Positions 8,990 to 18,905 are shown, counted from the first letter of the stretch. The stretch is 64,000 nucleotides of DNA from DATFFO01 sp963772815 (GCA_963772815.1 CAVYYV010000005.1:124001-188000), one strand, 5' to 3'. Notes: a model not told the origin generated them from the sequence alone. Numbers and translations: made by a program.

Positions 8990-10518
8990 TGATGATCACC
9001 CCCGACGGCAAACACATCGCCGAGCCGTCCCGGCGGTGGCGCCTGGTAGGTGGTAGTCGCCTCGATCCGGTCGAGAATCGCCTCGGTGGTGGGTTCCACC
9101 TTGTTGAGCAACACCTTGGGATACAGCCCCAGCACCAGGATCAGCGCCGCCAGTGGGACCAGCACCCCGATCTCCACCGGAGTCAGGTCCGACAACACCT
9201 TGTTCTCTTCCTTTGCCGGCACACCGGTGAAGACCCGCTCGTATGCCCACAGGAAATACACCGCGGCCAGCACGACCCCGAAAGCGGCCAGGATGGCGTA
9301 CACCGGCAGGCTCGTGTAGCTGCCAATGAGGACCAGGAACTCGCCCACGAATCCGTTCAAGCCGGGGAGACCGATGGAGGCGAAGATCATGAACAGGAAG
9401 AAGCCGGCGTAGATCGGCATGACCTTCTGCAGACCGCCGAACTCATCGATCATCTTGGTGTGACGTCGGTCGTAGATCATCCCTACCAGGAGGAACAGTG
9501 CGCCCGTCGTCAGGCCGTGGTTCACGTTCTGGATCACGGCTCCCTGGAGGCCGCCCGAGGTGAGGGCGAAGGTGCCCAGAACGATGAACCCCAGGTGAGA
9601 CACGGAAGTGTATGCGACCAGCTTCTTGAGATTGGGCTGCACGATCGCCACCGCTGCCCCGAAGATGATCCCCACCACGGCCAGGATGGCCATGATCGGG
9701 ACCCAGTCCACCGAAGTCTGCGGGAACAGTGACAGGTTGAAGCGCATCAGCCCGTAGGTGCCCAGCTTCAGCAAGACACCGGCCAGAAGGACCGAGCCGG
9801 CGGTCGGCGCTTCGACGTGGGCATCCGGAAGCCAAGTGTGGAACGGGAACAGCGGCACCTTGATGGCGAAGGCGAGGGCGAAGGCGGCGAACATCCAACC
9901 GGCGGTCGTCGGCGACAGATCGAGCTTCATCAACTCGTCGAGGGCGAAGCTGGGCGTCCCGGTCTGGGAGGCGTGAATGACCGATAGACCGATGATGGCG
10001 CCCAGCATGAGGGCGGAGCCGAAGGCCGTGTACAGGAAGAACTTGATGGCGGCGTAGCGACGTCTCTCCGAGCCCCATATCCCGATGATGAAGTACATCG
10101 GGACCAGCACCGCCTCGAAGAAGATGAAGAACAGGAACAGGTCGAGAGATATGAACACTCCCATCAGGGCTGCTTCCAGGAAGAGGATGTAGACCACGAA
10201 CTCCTTGCGCCTCTTGGTTATCGCGCCCGACGCCGCCAGGGCGATCGGCACCAACAGGGCGGTCAGCACGACGAGGGGCATCGAGATCCCGTCGATCCCG
10301 ACGTACCAGGAGATCCCCCAGGGCTCGTACCAGGTGGCCCGCTCCACGAACTGGTAACCGGCCACGGATTGGAAGGCGAAGAACAGGTAGCCGGCCAGAC
10401 CCAGAGGCAGGATGGAGAGTGCCGTGCCGAGGGGGAGCAGCAGCTCGGTTCGCCGGCGGGGCACCAGCATCACCGTCATCGCCGCCAGCAACGGAAGCAC
10501 GACCAGCCAGGTCAGCAT
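8986..10518 (-). CDS. nuoM: NADH-quinone oxidoreductase subunit M
   Basis: 510 aa antiporter-like subunit of complex I. The proton-channel Glu helix is in FFIFFEAVLVPMYFIIGIWG, and FALAFAIKVPLFPFHTWLPDAHVEAPT is the family signature with the channel Lys (split here only by description). About 14 transmembrane helices are visible. It starts 28 bp after nuoL and overlaps nuoN by 4 bp. All features are those of a functional subunit. Confidence 0.97.
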   Translation of the reverse strand: MLTWLVVLPLLAAMTVMLVPRRRTELLLPLGTALSILPLGLAGYLFFAFQSVAGYQFVERATWYEPWGISWYVGIDGISMPLVVLTALLVPIALAASGAITKRRKEFVVYILFLEAALMGVFISLDLFLFFIFFEAVLVPMYFIIGIWGSERRRYAAIKFFLYTAFGSALMLGAIIGLSVIHASQTGTPSFALDELMKLDLSPTTAGWMFAAFALAFAIKVPLFPFHTWLPDAHVEAPTAGSVLLAGVLLKLGTYGLMRFNLSLFPQTSVDWVPIMAILAVVGIIFGAAVAIVQPNLKKLVAYTSVSHLGFIVLGTFALTSGGLQGAVIQNVNHGLTTGALFLLVGMIYDRRHTKMIDEFGGLQKVMPIYAGFFLFMIFASIGLPGLNGFVGEFLVLIGSYTSLPVYAILAAFGVVLAAVYFLWAYERVFTGVPAKEENKVLSDLTPVEIGVLVPLAALILVLGLYPKVLLNKVEPTTEAILDRIEATTTYQAPPPGRLGDVFAVGGDHQ

Positions 10519-10545
10519 GACGTCATCGTCCCGGGAGCGGCCATC

Positions 10546-12435
10546 TCACATCCCCCGCACCAGTAGCCAGATGATGAGGATGAGCAGGCCGGCGGTGAAT
10601 CCGGCCCCGTAGTTGCGGACGTACCCCGTCTGCAGTCGCCGCACCACGCCCGCTGCCCGGCGGAACAGCCAGCCCACACCGTTGACCGCCCCGTCTATGC
10701 CGCGTGCGTCCACGTCGAATGCCACTACCTCGGCGGTCCGCCGGGCCGGTGCCACGAGCGCCACCCCATAGAGGTCGTCCACTCGGTAGGCGTCCTCCCA
10801 GGTCTGCCACAGCCGCCCGAAACCGGCTTCGAACCGCCGCCAGGCGCTCATGGGCCGCCTGTACGCAAGCCACGCAGCCACAGCTCCGGCCAGCGCCGCC
10901 ACAGTCGAGAGGCCGGCCAGCAGGGCGAACATGCCCCAGCCCTCGGGCGGGTGCTGCATGGTGATGCCTTCGAAGGCAGGGTCGAGGAAATGCTCGAGAG
11001 ACAGCCGCCAGGGTGTGTTGACGAATCCCGCCACCAGGGACAGGACCGCCAGGGCGACCAAGGGAATCGTCATGGTGCGTGGTGACTCGTGGGGCTCGAC
11101 GCCTTCGTCCCAGCGCGGCTCGCCCCAGAAGACCAGCACCCACTGACGGGTCATGTAGAAAGCCGTCATGATGGCGGCCACCAGCCCGACCAGCCATAGG
11201 ACGGGAAAGATCCCTCCCCGGGCGAACATCGAGCCCAGCACCTCGTCCTTGGACCAGAAGCCAGCCAGTGGGGGTATCCCGGAGATGGCCAGGGTGGCGA
11301 CACCCATCGTGACCGCAGTCACCGGCATCTTCCTCCACAGGCCGCCCATCTTGTGCATGTCCTGTTCGTCGGACATGGCGTGGATCACCGATCCCGCCCC
11401 GAGGAAGAGAAGCGCCTTGAAGAAGGCGTGAGTCATGAGGTGGAAGATCCCCGCCACGTAGGCGGTGGCACCCACACCCATGAACATGTACCCCAGCTGG
11501 GAGATGGTGGAGTAGGCCAGTACGCGCTTGATGTCGCGTTGGGCGATAGCGATGGAAGCGGCCCAGATGGCGGTCAGGGCACCGATCACCGCCACGGCCC
11601 CGGAGGCAACCGAGGACTGGACGAAGATCGGCGAGGAACGTGCCACCACGTAGACGCCGGCCGTCACCATGGTGGCGGCATGGATCAGGGCAGAGACCGG
11701 GGTCGGGCCCTCCATGGCATCGGGGAGCCACACGTACAGGGGGATCTGAGCGGACTTCCCGGCCGCTCCGATCAGGAACATGAGACCAATGGCGGTGGCC
11801 AGGCCCGGGGTGAGCACCGAGCCCACCTGGCCGAACACGCCCTCGTAGGAAAAGGTGCTGAAGTGAGTGAAGACCAGCATCAATCCGATCAGGAAGCCGA
11901 AGTCGCCGATCCGGTTCACGACGAAGGCCTTCTTGGCGGCGGCGGAGGCGCTGGGGCGCTCGTACCAGAACCCGATCAGGAGGTAGGAGCACAGGCCCAC
12001 CAGCTCCCAGCCCACGAACAACATGGCGTAGTTGCCGGCCAGAACCAGGGTGAGCATCGAGGCGGCGAACAGGTTCAGGTCGGTGAAGAAGCGATGGAAG
12101 CGCTCGTCGCCGTGCATGTACCCGATGGCGAACAGGTGGATGAGAGCCCCGACCCCGGTCACCACCAGCACCATCAGGGCGGAGAGAGGATCCCATTGCA
12201 GCTCGAAGGTGGCCCCGATGGCCGGCATCCACTCCCAGATCTTGAGATGGGAGACCGAAACGTCACTACCGGTGAAGAAGGGCACCGCGGCGGCCGCCGC
12301 GATCACGAACGAGCCGGTGACGGTGGCGGTCGCCACCCAGCCCGACCAGGGCTCGCGCAGATAGCGGCCGAAGAAGTGGAGCAAGACCGTGCCGGCAAGC
12401 GGTAGGGCTATGACCAGCCACAGCAGATCAATCAT
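10546..12435 (-). CDS. nuoL: NADH-quinone oxidoreductase subunit L
   Basis: 629 aa. The chosen ATG at 12433-12435 overlaps the nuoK stop in an ATGA junction; the frame is open further upstream but only antisense to or overlapping nuoK. NuoL is the distal antiporter-like subunit with the long lateral helix that ties the membrane arm together. Signatures include GWELVGLCSYLLIGFWY and SAQIPLYVWLPDAMEGPTP, with the C-terminal amphipathic helix and a last membrane anchor (FTAGLLILIIWLLV). Length is normal for the family. Confidence 0.97.
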   Translation of the reverse strand: MIDLLWLVIALPLAGTVLLHFFGRYLREPWSGWVATATVTGSFVIAAAAAVPFFTGSDVSVSHLKIWEWMPAIGATFELQWDPLSALMVLVVTGVGALIHLFAIGYMHGDERFHRFFTDLNLFAASMLTLVLAGNYAMLFVGWELVGLCSYLLIGFWYERPSASAAAKKAFVVNRIGDFGFLIGLMLVFTHFSTFSYEGVFGQVGSVLTPGLATAIGLMFLIGAAGKSAQIPLYVWLPDAMEGPTPVSALIHAATMVTAGVYVVARSSPIFVQSSVASGAVAVIGALTAIWAASIAIAQRDIKRVLAYSTISQLGYMFMGVGATAYVAGIFHLMTHAFFKALLFLGAGSVIHAMSDEQDMHKMGGLWRKMPVTAVTMGVATLAISGIPPLAGFWSKDEVLGSMFARGGIFPVLWLVGLVAAIMTAFYMTRQWVLVFWGEPRWDEGVEPHESPRTMTIPLVALAVLSLVAGFVNTPWRLSLEHFLDPAFEGITMQHPPEGWGMFALLAGLSTVAALAGAVAAWLAYRRPMSAWRRFEAGFGRLWQTWEDAYRVDDLYGVALVAPARRTAEVVAFDVDARGIDGAVNGVGWLFRRAAGVVRRLQTGYVRNYGAGFTAGLLILIIWLLVRGM

Positions 12436-12728
12436 CCCTTCAGCTCCGACAAGTCGTCGACGGAAGCCGTCGCCCGGGTGCGGAAGATCGAGACGATGAT
12501 CGCCAGACCCACCACCACCTCGGCCGCCGCCACCACCAGCACGAAGAAGGTGGCCATCTGGCCGTTGATATCGCCCCGGGCGCTCCCGGCGGTGATGAGT
12601 GTCAGGTTGACCGCGTTGAGCATCAGTTCGACGCACATGAACATCACGAGAGCATTGCGGCGCACCAGCAGGCCGATGGCACCGATGACGAACAGGACGG
12701 CGGCGAGGAGCATGTACCAGTCGATCAT
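12432..12728 (-). CDS. nuoK: NADH-quinone oxidoreductase subunit K
   Basis: 98 aa, three transmembrane helices. The membrane glutamates of the E-channel are present in MFMCVELMLNAVNL and AAAEVVVGLAI. The ATG at 12726-12728 shares its A with the nuoJ stop (TGATG), and the end overlaps nuoL by 4 bp, so J, K and L are translationally coupled. An upstream in-frame extension lies within nuoJ and is not used. Confidence 0.97.
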   Translation of the reverse strand: MIDWYMLLAAVLFVIGAIGLLVRRNALVMFMCVELMLNAVNLTLITAGSARGDINGQMATFFVLVVAAAEVVVGLAIIVSIFRTRATASVDDLSELKG

Positions 12729-13252
12729 CAGTCCGCCTCGCCGCTCCGCTGATACGCCAGTGCGATGGCACCGGCGGCGGCGACCGTGAGCAACAGGCCG
12801 GTCACCTCGAAGGCGAGAACCCACCCCGAGAAGAGCGCCCCGCCGATCACGTCCGCCGTGCCGTTGACCGATGTGGACCCGGCCTGCGCTCCGGGAACCC
12901 AGGCGAACCTGCCCGAGACCCCCAGGTAGATGGCCACACCAACCACCACCAGCCCCAGGACACCCACGATGCCTCTCTGCCGCGGCAGGCGCTCCGAAGT
13001 GTCTTCAGCCGTGTCCACACCGATCAGCATCAACACGAACAGGAACAGCGTCATCACCGCCCCGGCGTAGACGATGATCTGGATGGCTCCCACGAAGTGG
13101 GCCAACTGGGCGAAGTAGATGACGGCGAGGGACAACATCGTGCCCAGCAGGCCGAGACCCGAGAAGACCGGGTTTCGGGCCATGACGACGGTCACCGCCC
13201 CCGCGACGGAGGCGATTCCCATGAGGATGAGGATGATCCACTGGGCAGTCAC
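12728..13252 (-). CDS. nuoJ: NADH-quinone oxidoreductase subunit J
   Basis: 174 aa with five transmembrane helices. The segment QIIVYAGAVMTLFLFVLML is the family signature and holds the flexible helix TMH3 region of the proton path. A 45-residue loop (about 90-135) between helices four and five is poorly conserved and soluble. It starts 13 bp after nuoI and overlaps nuoK by one base. Confidence 0.95.
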   Translation of the reverse strand: MTAQWIILILMGIASVAGAVTVVMARNPVFSGLGLLGTMLSLAVIYFAQLAHFVGAIQIIVYAGAVMTLFLFVLMLIGVDTAEDTSERLPRQRGIVGVLGLVVVGVAIYLGVSGRFAWVPGAQAGSTSVNGTADVIGGALFSGWVLAFEVTGLLLTVAAAGAIALAYQRSGEAD

Positions 13253-13265
13253 TACTCGGCCCTCC

Positions 13266-13895
13266 TCACCGGTCGCGCTCGTCCTGGTCGGGCTCCGGGT
13301 CCCAGACGGCGGGGCCCGGCGTCCCCTGCCACATCTGGATACCTTCGTAGGCGGCCGAGCCCGACGGCGCGGTGGCTCGGACCCAGCCGTCGGCAGAGTT
13401 GAGCTCGGACAGGTCGGCGAGGTGATCTTCGGGGAACATGTGAGGCACGGTCCCGTCCTCGTGCATGAGCAACTCGCTACGGGTGTATATGGCGTCCTCG
13501 CGGTTGGTGGTGGAGATCTCGAACAGCTGGGTCATGGTTATGGCCTCGGTCGGGCAGGCCTCCACGCACAGGCCGCAGAAGATGCAGCGCAGCATGTTGA
13601 TCTCGTATACGAATCCGAATCTCTCCCCGGGAGACACCGGATTGAGCGGGTCGTTGTCCTTGCCTCGTACATAGATGCAGCGGGCGGGGCAGGCCCCGGC
13701 GCACAACTCACAGCCGATGCACTTCTCCATGCCGTCCGGATACCGGTTGAGGACGTGCCGCCCGTGGAAGCGTTGCGGCTTGGGCCGGAACTCCTTGGGG
13801 TACTGGGTGGTGAGCATCCGCTTGCCCGTGACGGTTCGGATCAACTCCGCACCGGTGACTTTGAGGCCCTTGAAGAGATCGCCAACTACTCCCAT
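13266..13895 (-). CDS. nuoI: NADH-quinone oxidoreductase subunit I
   Basis: 209 aa ferredoxin-like subunit carrying clusters N6a and N6b. Two complete [4Fe-4S] motifs are visible, CIGCELCAGACPARC and CIFCGLCVEACPTEA, about 40 residues apart. The C-terminal tail (about 160-209) is longer and acidic, ending in EPDQDERDR. GGAGCTGAG before the ATG is the ribosome binding site. It follows nuoH directly with a one-base gap, as in most nuo operons. Confidence 0.97.
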   Translation of the reverse strand: MGVVGDLFKGLKVTGAELIRTVTGKRMLTTQYPKEFRPKPQRFHGRHVLNRYPDGMEKCIGCELCAGACPARCIYVRGKDNDPLNPVSPGERFGFVYEINMLRCIFCGLCVEACPTEAITMTQLFEISTTNREDAIYTRSELLMHEDGTVPHMFPEDHLADLSELNSADGWVRATAPSGSAAYEGIQMWQGTPGPAVWDPEPDQDERDR

Positions 13896-13896
13896 C

Positions 13897-14973
13897 TCAG
13901 CTCCATGGTGCTCCGAATTGGCGGAAGCCGATCACCACGGTCGAGAGGATCAGCCACAACAGCGCCCCGGGGATGAGACGCTTCCATCCCAGCTGCATGA
14001 GCCGGTCGTAGCGCATTCGAGGCAGGGTTGCCCGGATCCAGAAGAAGATGAACACCAGCACGTAGGTCTTGATCAGGAACCAGACGGTGGGGAGAATCCC
14101 CGAGATGAAGGCCGGCAGGGCCCCGTCCCAGGTGGGCCCGGTCCACCCCCCCAGGAACAGGGTGGTGGCCAGGGCCGACATGGAGAAGATGTTGATGTAC
14201 TCGGCCAGAAAGAACATGGCGAAGCGCATCCCCGAATACTCGGTGTTGAACCCTCCCACCAGCTCCTGTTCTGCCTCGACCAGGTCGAAAGGCGCCCGGT
14301 TGGTCTCGGCGACTATGGCGATGAAGAAGATGATGAACGCCACGACCAGGGGGATGGCGTTCCAGCGGGGGATGAACCCGAGCCAGGTATCGGACTGGCG
14401 GGCGACGATGTCGGACAGGCGGAGGGTGCCGCCCGGCCCCTGGGTGGCGCTGTACATGACCACCGAGACCATGACCAGGCCCATCGCCGCCTCATAGGAG
14501 ATGGCTTGGGCCGTGGCCCGGATGGCACCCAGGAGGGGGTACTTGGACCCGGACGACCATCCCGCCAGCACCACCGCATAAACGGCCATCGACGACATGG
14601 CGAGCACGAAGAGTATGCCGACGTTGAGGTCCACTCCCTGCAGGGCGATCTGGCGGGTGCCGATCATGAATGGGCGGCCCCAGGGGATGTTCAGGAAGAT
14701 GAGAAAGGCCGGGATCACGGCCAGGAACGGAGCCAGGACATAGGTGGCCAGCTCCACCTTGGCCGGGACCACCGACTCCTTGAAGAACAGCTTCAGGCCA
14801 TCGGCCACCGTTTGCAGGATGCCGTGCGGCCCCGCCCGCATGGGTCCGAGGCGATTCTGGAAGTCGGCCACGATCTTCCGCTCCGCCCACACGTTGAGGA
14901 TTGTGAGAACCAGCAGGAGTACGAAGGCCATCACGGCCCTCGCCACGACGATGAGTACGTCGATTCCGTCCAT
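13897..14973 (-). CDS. nuoH: NADH-quinone oxidoreductase subunit H
   Basis: 358 aa membrane subunit that forms the quinone chamber with NuoB and NuoD. The AERKIVADFQNRLGPMRAGP segment and the E-rich loop AETNRAPFDLVEAEQELVGG are diagnostic. Eight or nine transmembrane helices are visible. A 141-bp gap separates it from nuoG, the largest gap among the structural nuo genes apart from the site of the peroxiredoxin; an inverted repeat lies in that gap. Confidence 0.97.
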   Translation of the reverse strand: MDGIDVLIVVARAVMAFVLLLVLTILNVWAERKIVADFQNRLGPMRAGPHGILQTVADGLKLFFKESVVPAKVELATYVLAPFLAVIPAFLIFLNIPWGRPFMIGTRQIALQGVDLNVGILFVLAMSSMAVYAVVLAGWSSGSKYPLLGAIRATAQAISYEAAMGLVMVSVVMYSATQGPGGTLRLSDIVARQSDTWLGFIPRWNAIPLVVAFIIFFIAIVAETNRAPFDLVEAEQELVGGFNTEYSGMRFAMFFLAEYINIFSMSALATTLFLGGWTGPTWDGALPAFISGILPTVWFLIKTYVLVFIFFWIRATLPRMRYDRLMQLGWKRLIPGALLWLILSTVVIGFRQFGAPWS

Positions 14974-15062
14974 CAGGAAGCCGGCGCAGGCTGAGAGATC
15001 ATGAGCACCTCCGAGAATAGGGAGGGGCTGGGGACCCGGACAAACCTGGACGCGAGGGGAAC

Positions 15063-15107
15063 TCTGTGAACCTTTTCGTGGCTCTGGGCTGGATTTTCGT
15101 TCACAGA
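15063..15107. promoter_or_regulatory. Inverted repeat in the nuoG-nuoH gap
   Basis: TCTGTGAA at 15063-15070 is matched by TTCACAGA at 15100-15107, with 29 bases between. Each arm includes a perfect TGTGAAC or GTTCACA, which equals a Rex half-site, but the spacing is far larger than in a normal Rex operator. It may be an intercistronic RNA hairpin, a looped double half-site, or chance. Confidence 0.3.
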
Positions 15108-15114
15108 AGCCAGC

Positions 15115-17583
15115 TCACAGCGTGGATACGTTCACCACCGGAGATGAGCCCAGCGGGGGGCCGTCGGGTTGGTTGAAGGGGACGTAGACCACGCCGTGGT
15201 GAAGTGAGGGGTCGAGCGCCACTTCCAGCTCGGCCTCGGCGGTGTCGGTGGTCAGCTTGACCATGTCCCCGGGACGCACCCCCAGGCGGCGGGCGTCATC
15301 GGGATGAAGATGGGCGGCGGCGCCCGGCGCCAGCCGATGCAACGACAGGCCGTGCCGCATCATGACGCCGTCGTCGTACATGGTCCGGGCCGAGTGGAGC
15401 ACCATGTCGGCCGAGACCGACGGCAGGGAGCTTCCCACCGGCACGTACTGGAGGGGCTGATGGGCCCCCTCGAGCGGAACCACCACGCCGTCGCGTTGCT
15501 CCCAGTCCAACAGGTCCCAGGTGATCCCCTCATAGGCCGGCGCCACCTCGGCGATCTCCTTGCCGATCTGGCGCGATGAGCTGTATCCCAGACCTTGGCC
15601 CATCCGTCCGGCGATGTCGTCGACGATCGACCAATCGGCCCGCGACTGGCCGGCTCCGGGGACGATGTCATTGACCTTCTGGACCCGCCCCTCCAGGTTG
15701 GTGACCGTTCCTTCCTTCTCGGCGAAGCCCAGGGCGGGAAACACCACGTCGGCCAGGTCCGTCGAGGCCGTTCGGAACAGGTCGATGGCCACCACCAACT
15801 CCGCCTGCTCCAGGGCTCGTCGGGCCAGATCAGAGTCGGCCACGTCGGCCACCGGGTCGGCGCCCATCATCACGACGGCTTTGAGGTCCCCGACGGCGAG
15901 CCCCTCCAGGATCCCCCGAGTGTCCTTTCCCGGAGTGGTTGGGATATCGCCCCACGCCTCCAGGCCGTCGCCGACCGAGACGCGTCCCGGGAGCAGGTCG
16001 GGCGCTAGCCCCATGTCGAGGGCCCCGAACGTGTTCGACCGCCGCGCCAACGGCATGATCTTGGCCCCTCTGTCCCTAAGCCAGGCAGCCACCGACTCTG
16101 CCAGGCGGGGGTCCTCGGTCTGACCCGTCTTCCCTACCAGGGCAACCACGGGGCCCTGCTCCAGCGCCTGCTCGATCTCTGGGTTCTCTCCGGAAAGAAG
16201 CGTCGCCAGCAACTCGCCGCCGGCGCCGGGCCGGTAACGCACGGTGTGGCGAGCGACGTCGTCGAGACCGTTGCTCCGAGGATGCACCACGATCAGCTTG
16301 GCGCCCGGACGGCGAATCGTCAGCCCGTCGGAGTTGGACATCACGTTGTTGGGATCGTGGCCGGTGGCGGCAGTGCGAATCCGCAGATAGAGAGTCGGGT
16401 GCTCTTCTTTTAGGTCGGGGCCCCACACCAGGATCGTCGCCGCCTGGTCGATGTCGTCGATGGTGGCCCGGTCGGCGGTGGCGGCGAGGAACTGGGAGGC
16501 GGGCGCGTCGTCCATGCGGCAATCGACGTGGTTGCTCCCCACCACGGTGCGCATGAAGCGGGAGAACGCGTAGGCGTCCTCGTTCGTGCCACGCGCCCCG
16601 CCCAGGCCTGCCACGGCCTCGCCTCCGTGGTCGGCGACGATGGACGACAGCCGGGAGGCCACCAGATCGAGGGCATCGGCCCAGCTGGCCTCCACCATCT
16701 TGGAATCGTCTCGGCGCATCAGCGGAGTGGTCAGCCGATCAGGCGAGTTGATGTACTCGAAGCCGAACCGACATTTGTCCGAGAGCCAGCTCTGATTGGT
16801 GTGGGGATTGTCGACACCCAGAAACCGCAGCACCTGGTTCTGGGAGGATTGAACCGTTATGGCATCGCCGGCCGAGCAATGAGGGCAGATCGATGCCATC
16901 TCCCGCAGGTCCCAGGGACGGGCCCTGAAGCGATAGGCGGTTGCGGTGAGGGCGCCCACCGGGCAGATCTGGACCGTGTTGCCCGAGAAGTAGGACCGGA
17001 AGGGCTCGTCGGGAAACGTGTTGACCTGGGAGCGGCTTCCCCGGTCGAGGAACACCAGCAGCGGGTCCCCTGAGATCTCCTCCGAGAAGCGAGTGCAGCG
17101 CCCGCACAGGATGCAGCGCTCCCGATCCAGCATGACCAGATCCGATATCTCGATCGGCTTCTCGTAGTGGCGCTTCTCCTCCACGAATCGGGTTTCGCCC
17201 GGCCCATAGCCCATGGTCTGGTCCTGGAGGGGGCACTCACCACCCTTGTCGCACACAGGGCAGTCGAGTGGATGGTTGATGAGGAGGTACTCGAGGATCC
17301 CCTCCTGGGCCTTGGCCGCCATCGGGCTGTGGGTGTTGATGGTCATGCCCTCGTCCACCTTGGTGGTGCAGGCCGTGACGATCATCGGGCCCCGCTGGCT
17401 GTCCATCTCCACCAGGCACATCCGGCACATGCCCACTGGCGACATGCGGGGATGCCAGCAGAATCGGGGGATGTATAGGCCGTTCTGCTCGGCCGCCCGG
17501 ATCAGCAGCTGTCCCTTGGGAGCGGTCATCTCCTGGCCGTTGACGGTGAAGGTGACGGTCTCGGATTGGGCTTCGGTGGTCAT
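15115..17583 (-). CDS. nuoG: NADH-quinone oxidoreductase subunit G
   Basis: 822 aa. The ATG at 17581-17583 overlaps the nuoF stop by 4 bp. The N-terminal [2Fe-2S] domain has the motifs YIPRFCWHPRMSPVGMCRMC and CPVCDKGGECPLQ; the His-Cys cluster and two further [4Fe-4S] sites follow (CILCGRCTRF, CPVGALT), and CPHCSAGDA matches the extra N7-type cluster region. Residues 240-820 are a molybdopterin-oxidoreductase-like domain ending in a molydopterin dinucleotide-binding beta-barrel (GVRPGDMVKLTTDTAE). The length and extra Cys motif are like actinobacterial and Thermus NuoG. No molybdenum is expected here. Confidence 0.96.
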   Translation of the reverse strand: MTTEAQSETVTFTVNGQEMTAPKGQLLIRAAEQNGLYIPRFCWHPRMSPVGMCRMCLVEMDSQRGPMIVTACTTKVDEGMTINTHSPMAAKAQEGILEYLLINHPLDCPVCDKGGECPLQDQTMGYGPGETRFVEEKRHYEKPIEISDLVMLDRERCILCGRCTRFSEEISGDPLLVFLDRGSRSQVNTFPDEPFRSYFSGNTVQICPVGALTATAYRFRARPWDLREMASICPHCSAGDAITVQSSQNQVLRFLGVDNPHTNQSWLSDKCRFGFEYINSPDRLTTPLMRRDDSKMVEASWADALDLVASRLSSIVADHGGEAVAGLGGARGTNEDAYAFSRFMRTVVGSNHVDCRMDDAPASQFLAATADRATIDDIDQAATILVWGPDLKEEHPTLYLRIRTAATGHDPNNVMSNSDGLTIRRPGAKLIVVHPRSNGLDDVARHTVRYRPGAGGELLATLLSGENPEIEQALEQGPVVALVGKTGQTEDPRLAESVAAWLRDRGAKIMPLARRSNTFGALDMGLAPDLLPGRVSVGDGLEAWGDIPTTPGKDTRGILEGLAVGDLKAVVMMGADPVADVADSDLARRALEQAELVVAIDLFRTASTDLADVVFPALGFAEKEGTVTNLEGRVQKVNDIVPGAGQSRADWSIVDDIAGRMGQGLGYSSSRQIGKEIAEVAPAYEGITWDLLDWEQRDGVVVPLEGAHQPLQYVPVGSSLPSVSADMVLHSARTMYDDGVMMRHGLSLHRLAPGAAAHLHPDDARRLGVRPGDMVKLTTDTAEAELEVALDPSLHHGVVYVPFNQPDGPPLGSSPVVNVSTL

Positions 17584-18905
17584 GGCAGAGGGCACTTGCC
17601 GTCGTGGATGTGGGCCATCACCTCGTCCTTGTAGAAGTTCATGATGGAGAGGACCGGCGACACCGCCGAGGGGCCCAGGGGGCATATCGTGGTCTGCTTC
17701 GGGGGCCAGGCCAGGCCGATCGAGATGTTGTCGGAGACATCGAGTAACAGGTCGGCATCGATGGGTCGCCCCTGGCCGGACTCGATGCGGCGCAGGATCA
17801 GCTCCAGCCACGTGGTCCCTTCCCGACAGGGGGTGCACTGCCCACACGACTCGTGAGCGAAGAAGCGGACGATTCGCTCCGCCGCCCTGACCACACACGT
17901 GGTCTCGTCCATGACCACCACCGCCCCGGACCCCAGCATCGATCCGGCTCCACCCGTAACGCCCTTGGTCATCTCCAGGTCGAGGTGATCCTGGGGGTTG
18001 AACCAGGGAGCCGACGCCCCGCCCGGGATCCACATCTTCAGCTCGTGGCCGTCTCGAATCCCGCCACCCACCTCGTCGAACAGCCGGCGCCAGGTGATTC
18101 CGTGGGGAAGCTCGTAGTTGCCGGGCCGATTGATGTGCCCCGAAAGGGAGATCATGAAGGTGCCCGCGTCCTCTTCGTGACCCAGTGCCTTGAACCAATC
18201 GGCACCCTTGTTGACGATATGAGGCAGGTTGGAAAGGGTCTCGATGTTGTTGACGATGGTCGGCTTCATATACAGGCCGACGGCGGCCGGGAAGTAGGGA
18301 GGCTTCAGCCGCGGCTCGCCTCTCCGACCTTCCAACGAGTTGATCAGCCCCGTCTCCTCCCCGCATATGTAGGCGCCAGCCCCGACATGGACGGTCACCT
18401 CCAGGTCGTAGCCGGTGCCCATGATGTTCTTTCCCAGCAGACCCGCCTCGTAAGCCTCGTCCACGGCCGCCTGGATGCGGCGGGCCGGCTTGGGATACTC
18501 GCCGCGGATGTAGATGAAGGCATGGGGTACCTCGTTGGCCCAGGCGGCGATGATCGTGCCTTCGACGATCTGGTGGGGGTCCCGCTCCATGAGCTGACGA
18601 TCCTTGAACGTCCCGGGCTCGGACTCGTCCCCGTTGACGACCAGATAGGCGGGGCGCTGGGGTGCGAGGAAACTCCATTTCATGCCGGTCGAGAAGGCTG
18701 CCCCTCCTCTGCCGAGCAAGTTCGACGCCTTGACCAGCTCCACCAGCTCGTCCCTGGTCATGCCCAGCGCCTTCTCGGCCGCCTCGTACCCGCCGGTGGC
18801 CCGGTAACGCTTCATGGTGTGGGAGTCAGCCGGATGCTCGGCCATCCTGCGGGTGACGACCTGGGGTTGATCGAAGCTGGTCTTGGGAGGCTTGGTCGTG
18901 GTCAC
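17580..18905 (-). CDS. nuoF: NADH-quinone oxidoreductase subunit F
   Basis: 441 aa flavoprotein that oxidises NADH. The NADH-binding GRGGAAFSTGMKW (about 66-78), the FMN-binding GAGAYICGEETGLINSLEG and the N3 cluster motif ESCGQCTPCREGT are intact, with the fourth Cys further on (TTICPLGPS). Translation begins at a GTG (18903-18905) that overlaps the nuoE stop in GTGA. The gene is coupled to both nuoE and nuoG. Confidence 0.97.
   Translation of the reverse strand: MTTTKPPKTSFDQPQVVTRRMAEHPADSHTMKRYRATGGYEAAEKALGMTRDELVELVKASNLLGRGGAAFSTGMKWSFLAPQRPAYLVVNGDESEPGTFKDRQLMERDPHQIVEGTIIAAWANEVPHAFIYIRGEYPKPARRIQAAVDEAYEAGLLGKNIMGTGYDLEVTVHVGAGAYICGEETGLINSLEGRRGEPRLKPPYFPAAVGLYMKPTIVNNIETLSNLPHIVNKGADWFKALGHEEDAGTFMISLSGHINRPGNYELPHGITWRRLFDEVGGGIRDGHELKMWIPGGASAPWFNPQDHLDLEMTKGVTGGAGSMLGSGAVVVMDETTCVVRAAERIVRFFAHESCGQCTPCREGTTWLELILRRIESGQGRPIDADLLLDVSDNISIGLAWPPKQTTICPLGPSAVSPVLSIMNFYKDEVMAHIHDGKCPLP

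Noticed and set aside
8261..9732. Long plus-strand frames opposite nuoN and nuoM
   Set aside because: Rich in His, Gln, Glu and Gly as expected for the reverse complement of GC-rich membrane genes; nuoN and nuoM are certain.
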